DNA of 64,000 bases from the NCBI RefSeq assembly GCF_014203325.1, contig NZ_JACHIV010000001.1:2047501-2111500 (forward strand), read 5' to 3'. Shown one piece after another: positions 61,378 through 64,000 of this stretch. The notes under the pieces were generated by a model. That model ran no database searches. It was not told where the DNA came from and was given only the letters and a program-made list of their open reading frames with translations. The translations under genes and the position numbers were made by a program. Positions within the stretch are counted from its first letter, which is position 1. Each line of letters starts with the position of its first letter. The stretch is from Saccharopolyspora gloriosae (GTDB taxonomy: Bacteria > Actinomycetota > Actinomycetes > Mycobacteriales > Pseudonocardiaceae).

Positions 61378-62370
61378 TCAGGCGAGTTCGGCGAGGACCT
61401 TCGACACGATCGAGCCCCGGGCCAAGCCGTAGCGCTCGTGCAGGGTCGGCAGGGCGCCGGCGTCGAGGAACCGGTCCGGCAGTGCGATCGGCACGACGCG
61501 CTGCTGCTCGCCCACCTTGGCCATTTCCGCGGCCAGGGTCTCGAAGAGGCCGCCGACGACGGTGTGGTTCTCCAGCGTCACCACGAGGCGGTCCCCGCGG
61601 GTCTCGCGCAGCACGGTCTCCGCGTCGAACGGCTTGATGGTGGGGCTGTGCACCACCGAGACGTCTACGCCGTGCTCGGCGAGGTCCTGCGCGGCCTGCA
61701 GCGCGCGCATCGTCATCAGGCCGCTGGAGACGAACACGACGTCGTTCCCGCCGCGCAGCACGGAAGCCTTGCCCAGCCGGAACTCGTAGTCGTACTCGTC
61801 GAGCACCGTCGGCACCTTGCCGCGCAGCAGCCGCAGGTACGTCGGGCCGTCGGCGGCCGCGAGCTGCGGCACGGCCTGCTCGATGTCCACCGAGTCGCAG
61901 GGGTCGACGATCGTCAGGTTCGGCATTCCGCGGAAGATCGCGATGTCCTCCGTCGCCTGGTGGCTCGGTCCGTAACCCGTGGTGAGCCCGGGGAGTCCGC
62001 CGATGATGTTGACGTTGAGGTTCGGTTCGGCGATGTCCAGGCACAGGAAGTCGTAGGCCCGCCGCGCCGCGAACACGCTGTAGGTGGAGGCGAACGGCAC
62101 CAGGCCGACCTCGGCCATGCCCGCCGCGGCGCCGAACAGCAGCTGCTCGGCCATGCCCATCTGGAAGAAGCGGTCGGGGTGCGCTTCGGCGAACACGTGC
62201 ATGTCGGTGTACTTGCCGAGGTCGGCGGTGAGGCCGACGATCCGCTGGTCCTGCTCGGCCAGCGCCGCCAGCGCGTGCCCGAACGGCGCGGAGCTCGTCG
62301 GCTGGCCGGGGTCGGCGAAGGACGCGATCATCGCCGAGGTCGTCAGGCGCTTCTTGGTGGGGGTGCTCAT
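61378..62370 (-). CDS. Transketolase C-terminal subunit
   Basis: A 330-aa split transketolase subunit carrying the pyrimidine-binding and C-terminal domains: TADLGKYTDMHVFAEAHPDRFFQMGMAEQLLFGAAAGMAEVG (with the glutamate activating thiamine diphosphate), and the C-terminal domain with LENHTVVGGLFETLAAEMA. ATG 62370 overlaps the N-subunit stop (ATGA). Two-subunit enzymes of this kind often serve sugar-specific catabolic paths rather than the central pentose pathway. Confidence 0.92.
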   Translation of the reverse strand: MSTPTKKRLTTSAMIASFADPGQPTSSAPFGHALAALAEQDQRIVGLTADLGKYTDMHVFAEAHPDRFFQMGMAEQLLFGAAAGMAEVGLVPFASTYSVFAARRAYDFLCLDIAEPNLNVNIIGGLPGLTTGYGPSHQATEDIAIFRGMPNLTIVDPCDSVDIEQAVPQLAAADGPTYLRLLRGKVPTVLDEYDYEFRLGKASVLRGGNDVVFVSSGLMTMRALQAAQDLAEHGVDVSVVHSPTIKPFDAETVLRETRGDRLVVTLENHTVVGGLFETLAAEMAKVGEQQRVVPIALPDRFLDAGALPTLHERYGLARGSIVSKVLAELA

Positions 62371-63254
62371 GCGCTCGCTCCTTCGAAACCGGCGGTGAGC
62401 TGGTCGCGGCACTGCTGCCACTCGTGCTCGTCGATCCGCATGAAGTGGGCCTTCTCGCGGGTCTCCAGCAGCGGAACACCGCGGCCGATCTTGGTGTCGC
62501 AGAGGATCACCGACGGCGTGCCGTGCGGTTCGGCCTGCTCGGCGGCGGCGTCGAAGGCGGCCAGCAGCGCTTCCACGTCGTTGCCGTCGACGCGCTGGGT
62601 GAACCAGCCGCACGCGGCCCACTTCTCCTCGGCGGGTTCGATGCTGAGGACCGACTCCGTCCTGCCGTCGGCCTGCAACGCGTTCATGTCGACCATCGCG
62701 GTCAGCCCGCCGAGCCCGTGGTGCTTCGCGCCCATCGCCGCCTCCCAGGTGGAGCCCTCGTCGAGCTCCCCGTCGGAGAGGAAGTTGAAGACCCGCGAGG
62801 ACGACGACCGCAGCCGCAACCCCAGCGCCATCCCGACGGCGACGGTGAGCCCGTGGCCGAGCGAGCCGCCGGAGATCTCCATGCCGGGCGTGTAGGAGGC
62901 CATGCCGGACATCGGCAGCCGCGAGCCGTCCGAGCCGTAGGTGTCGAGTTCGTCGACGGGGACGATCCCGGCCTCCGCCAGCGCCGCGTACAGCGCGATG
63001 GCGTAGTGGCCGGTGGACAGCAGGAACCGGTCCCGCTGCTCCCAGTGCGGATCCTCCGGCTTCAGCCGCAGCTGGTCCACGTAGGTCACCGCGAGCATGT
63101 CGGCGACGCCGAGCGCCTGGCCGACGTAGCCCTGGCCCTGCACCTCGCCCATGTCGAGCATGTGGTGGCGCATCCGGTACGCGGCTTCGCGCACCCGATC
63201 CGCCCGCGCGGCGAGGTCGAGCCCTTCCGTGCGTGACGCGCTCACAGCGGTCAT
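62367..63254 (-). CDS. Transketolase N-terminal subunit
   Basis: A 295-aa thiamine-diphosphate-binding subunit: GYVGQALGVADMLAVTY, DRFLLSTGHYAIALYAALAEAG, and the ThDP/metal motif LSDGELDEGSTWEAAMGAKHHGLGGLTAMVDMNALQADG. It forms the active site with the next gene. ATG 63254 has AAGGAG 5 nt upstream; GTG 63260 is less likely. The upstream MHS transporter may supply the sugar or acid. Confidence 0.92.
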   Translation of the reverse strand: MTAVSASRTEGLDLAARADRVREAAYRMRHHMLDMGEVQGQGYVGQALGVADMLAVTYVDQLRLKPEDPHWEQRDRFLLSTGHYAIALYAALAEAGIVPVDELDTYGSDGSRLPMSGMASYTPGMEISGGSLGHGLTVAVGMALGLRLRSSSSRVFNFLSDGELDEGSTWEAAMGAKHHGLGGLTAMVDMNALQADGRTESVLSIEPAEEKWAACGWFTQRVDGNDVEALLAAFDAAAEQAEPHGTPSVILCDTKIGRGVPLLETREKAHFMRIDEHEWQQCRDQLTAGFEGASA

Positions 63255-63302
63255 GTTCACTCCTTACTTGTCTTCGAGCTCGTTCTGCTTGGTGGGGCGG
63301 GT

Positions 63303-63472
63303 GGCGGAACCTCAGCGGCCTTCTCGCTGCGGGATCGATTTCTTATGTAGGCCCCTACACGGCGAAATCGCTGTCCTCGCGAGAAGGCCGCTGAGAACCC
63401 GCCGCGCTGCCGGTTGCATGCGTGGTCACTGCTCAGCGGCTTCGCCGCTGACAAGACAGAGATCACGATCAA
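63303..63472 (-). repeat. Family A dispersed element, copy A4 (long form, inverted)
   Basis: Reverse orientation. It contains the hairpin CAGCGGC-ttc-GCCGCTG (63434-63450) and the 14-bp stem CAGCGGCCTTCTCG (63313-63326) with 63380-63393. Relative to A1 two positions change in both arms together, so pairing is kept. The terminal repeats are less well kept. It separates the transporter from the transketolase genes. Confidence 0.72.
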
Positions 63473-63486
63473 CCCGCGCGACCGAC

Positions 63487-64000
63487 TCAGGCCGGAACGC
63501 GGTCCGGCTCGGTGAGCTTCGCGGGGGCGGTCTCGGCGGTGAACGCGGCGGCGACGGTGGAGATCACGCCCAGCAGCACGAACAGCAGCGCGGGCCCGAT
63601 CCAGCCCATACCGCCGTAGAGCGCGGTCGCCAGGAACGGCAGCAGTCCCGCCACCATCGACGCGCCGTTGTAGCCGAGCGAAATCCCCGAGGAACGGACG
63701 TCGCGGGGGAACTGCTCGGAGAACCACGACGACTCCACCGCGAAGATCGGGTCGTGGCTCAGCAGCAGCCCCAGCGACACCGCGACGACCACGGCGATGC
63801 CCGCGCCGGTGTTGACCAGCAGGAACATCGGGACGCCGAAGGCGATGGTGAACACCGCACCCAGCAGGAACACCGGCTTGCGCCCGATCCGGTCCGACAG
63901 CGCGCCGAACAGCAGGTGGCTCAGCAGTCCCAGCGCGGAACCGACGATGGTGCCGATCAGCACGTTCTGCTTGTCGGTCAGCCCGGCGAGCACCACGTAG
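63487..64000 (-). CDS. MHS-family MFS transporter (C-terminal part, truncated by window)
   Basis: C-terminal 170 or so residues of a metabolite:H+ symporter; the 5' part lies beyond position 64000. LLFGALSDRIGRKPVFLLGA is the second conserved MFS loop, and AVESSWFSEQFPRDVRSSGISLGYNGASMVAGLLPFLATALY is typical of the shikimate/alpha-ketoglutarate/proline MHS group. It likely imports a carboxylate or polyol used by the transketolase genes downstream; inference from position only. Confidence 0.85.
   Translation of the reverse strand, partial: YVVLAGLTDKQNVLIGTIVGSALGLLSHLLFGALSDRIGRKPVFLLGAVFTIAFGVPMFLLVNTGAGIAVVVAVSLGLLLSHDPIFAVESSWFSEQFPRDVRSSGISLGYNGASMVAGLLPFLATALYGGMGWIGPALLFVLLGVISTVAAAFTAETAPAKLTEPDRVPA

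Overview
The window is high-GC actinobacterial chromosome. Its features are GTG starts, ATGA/GTGA overlaps between co-transcribed genes, leaderless-looking starts, a mycofactocin locus, XRE-DUF5753/DUF397 gene sets, SARP/AfsR-like STAND regulators and two-subunit transketolase. The content fits a Pseudonocardiales genus such as Saccharopolyspora; the genus is inference. Most of it is accessory metabolism and regulation. The only RNA gene seen is tRNA-Cys.

Layout. 0.3-5 kb: hydroxycinnamate catabolism (CoA ligase and hydroxycinnamoyl-CoA hydratase/lyase, facing a TfdB-like flavin monooxygenase). 5-14 kb: membrane protein, NDMA-type alcohol dehydrogenase, beta-carbonic anhydrase, metallo-beta-lactamase-fold hydrolase, COG0523 GTPase, PaoABC-type molybdenum aldehyde oxidoreductase. 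14-22 kb: acetoin/diacetyl-type SDR, CPBP protease, NarL-type two-component pair, a run of hairpin repeats, sugar ABC importer without its ATPase. 22-23 kb: decayed XRE/DUF5753 regulator beside two DUF397 genes. 23.2-26.7 kb: compact three-gene operon of a 51-53 aa Gly/Trp/His-repeat peptide, an ABC exporter and a flavin monooxygenase, with a hairpin after the peptide gene and another at the operon end. This looks like an uncharacterised RiPP-like system. 27-36 kb: PLP decarboxylase, then mycofactocin genes mftA-mftB-mftC-SDR-mftF-mftE with divergent mftR and a second NDMA-type dehydrogenase nearby; mftD is not present. 36-41.7 kb: pseudouridine synthase, Cys-containing leader peptide with attenuator-like hairpin and tRNA-Cys, luciferase-like monooxygenase, MerR regulator, siderophore-binding lipoprotein, acyl-CoA dehydrogenase. 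41.7-45.2 kb: membrane-anchored periplasmic-binding-like receptor paired with a P-loop ATPase. 45.6-53 kb: CitE-like lyase, P450 with PadR regulator, DNA alkylation repair protein, two zinc-ribbon-like small proteins facing an XRE regulator fused to a truncated peptidase E, and a quinone oxidoreductase. 53-64 kb: large LuxR regulator, Dabb protein with MFS exporter, a DUF6879/STAND operon, split transketolase and an MHS-family transporter cut by the window end.

Three dispersed non-coding repeat families run through the window. Family B is a 49-bp near-perfect hairpin (11 copies), found only between convergent genes, and two genes take their stop codon from it. Family A is an element with terminal inverted repeats and a covarying internal stem (two long and two shortened copies). 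Family C is a palindromic motif built on TTTCTCGCGAA. Together they occupy every convergent gap longer than about 70 bp, so they probably act as bidirectional transcription ends or are insertions tolerated there.

Likely joint functions. Phenylpropenoid side chains would be shortened to aromatic aldehydes by the 0.3-2.8 kb genes and oxidised by PaoABC. Mycofactocin would serve the two NDMA-type dehydrogenases and the SDR inside its operon. All functions are assigned by reading motifs and recalled family sequences; no database search was run.
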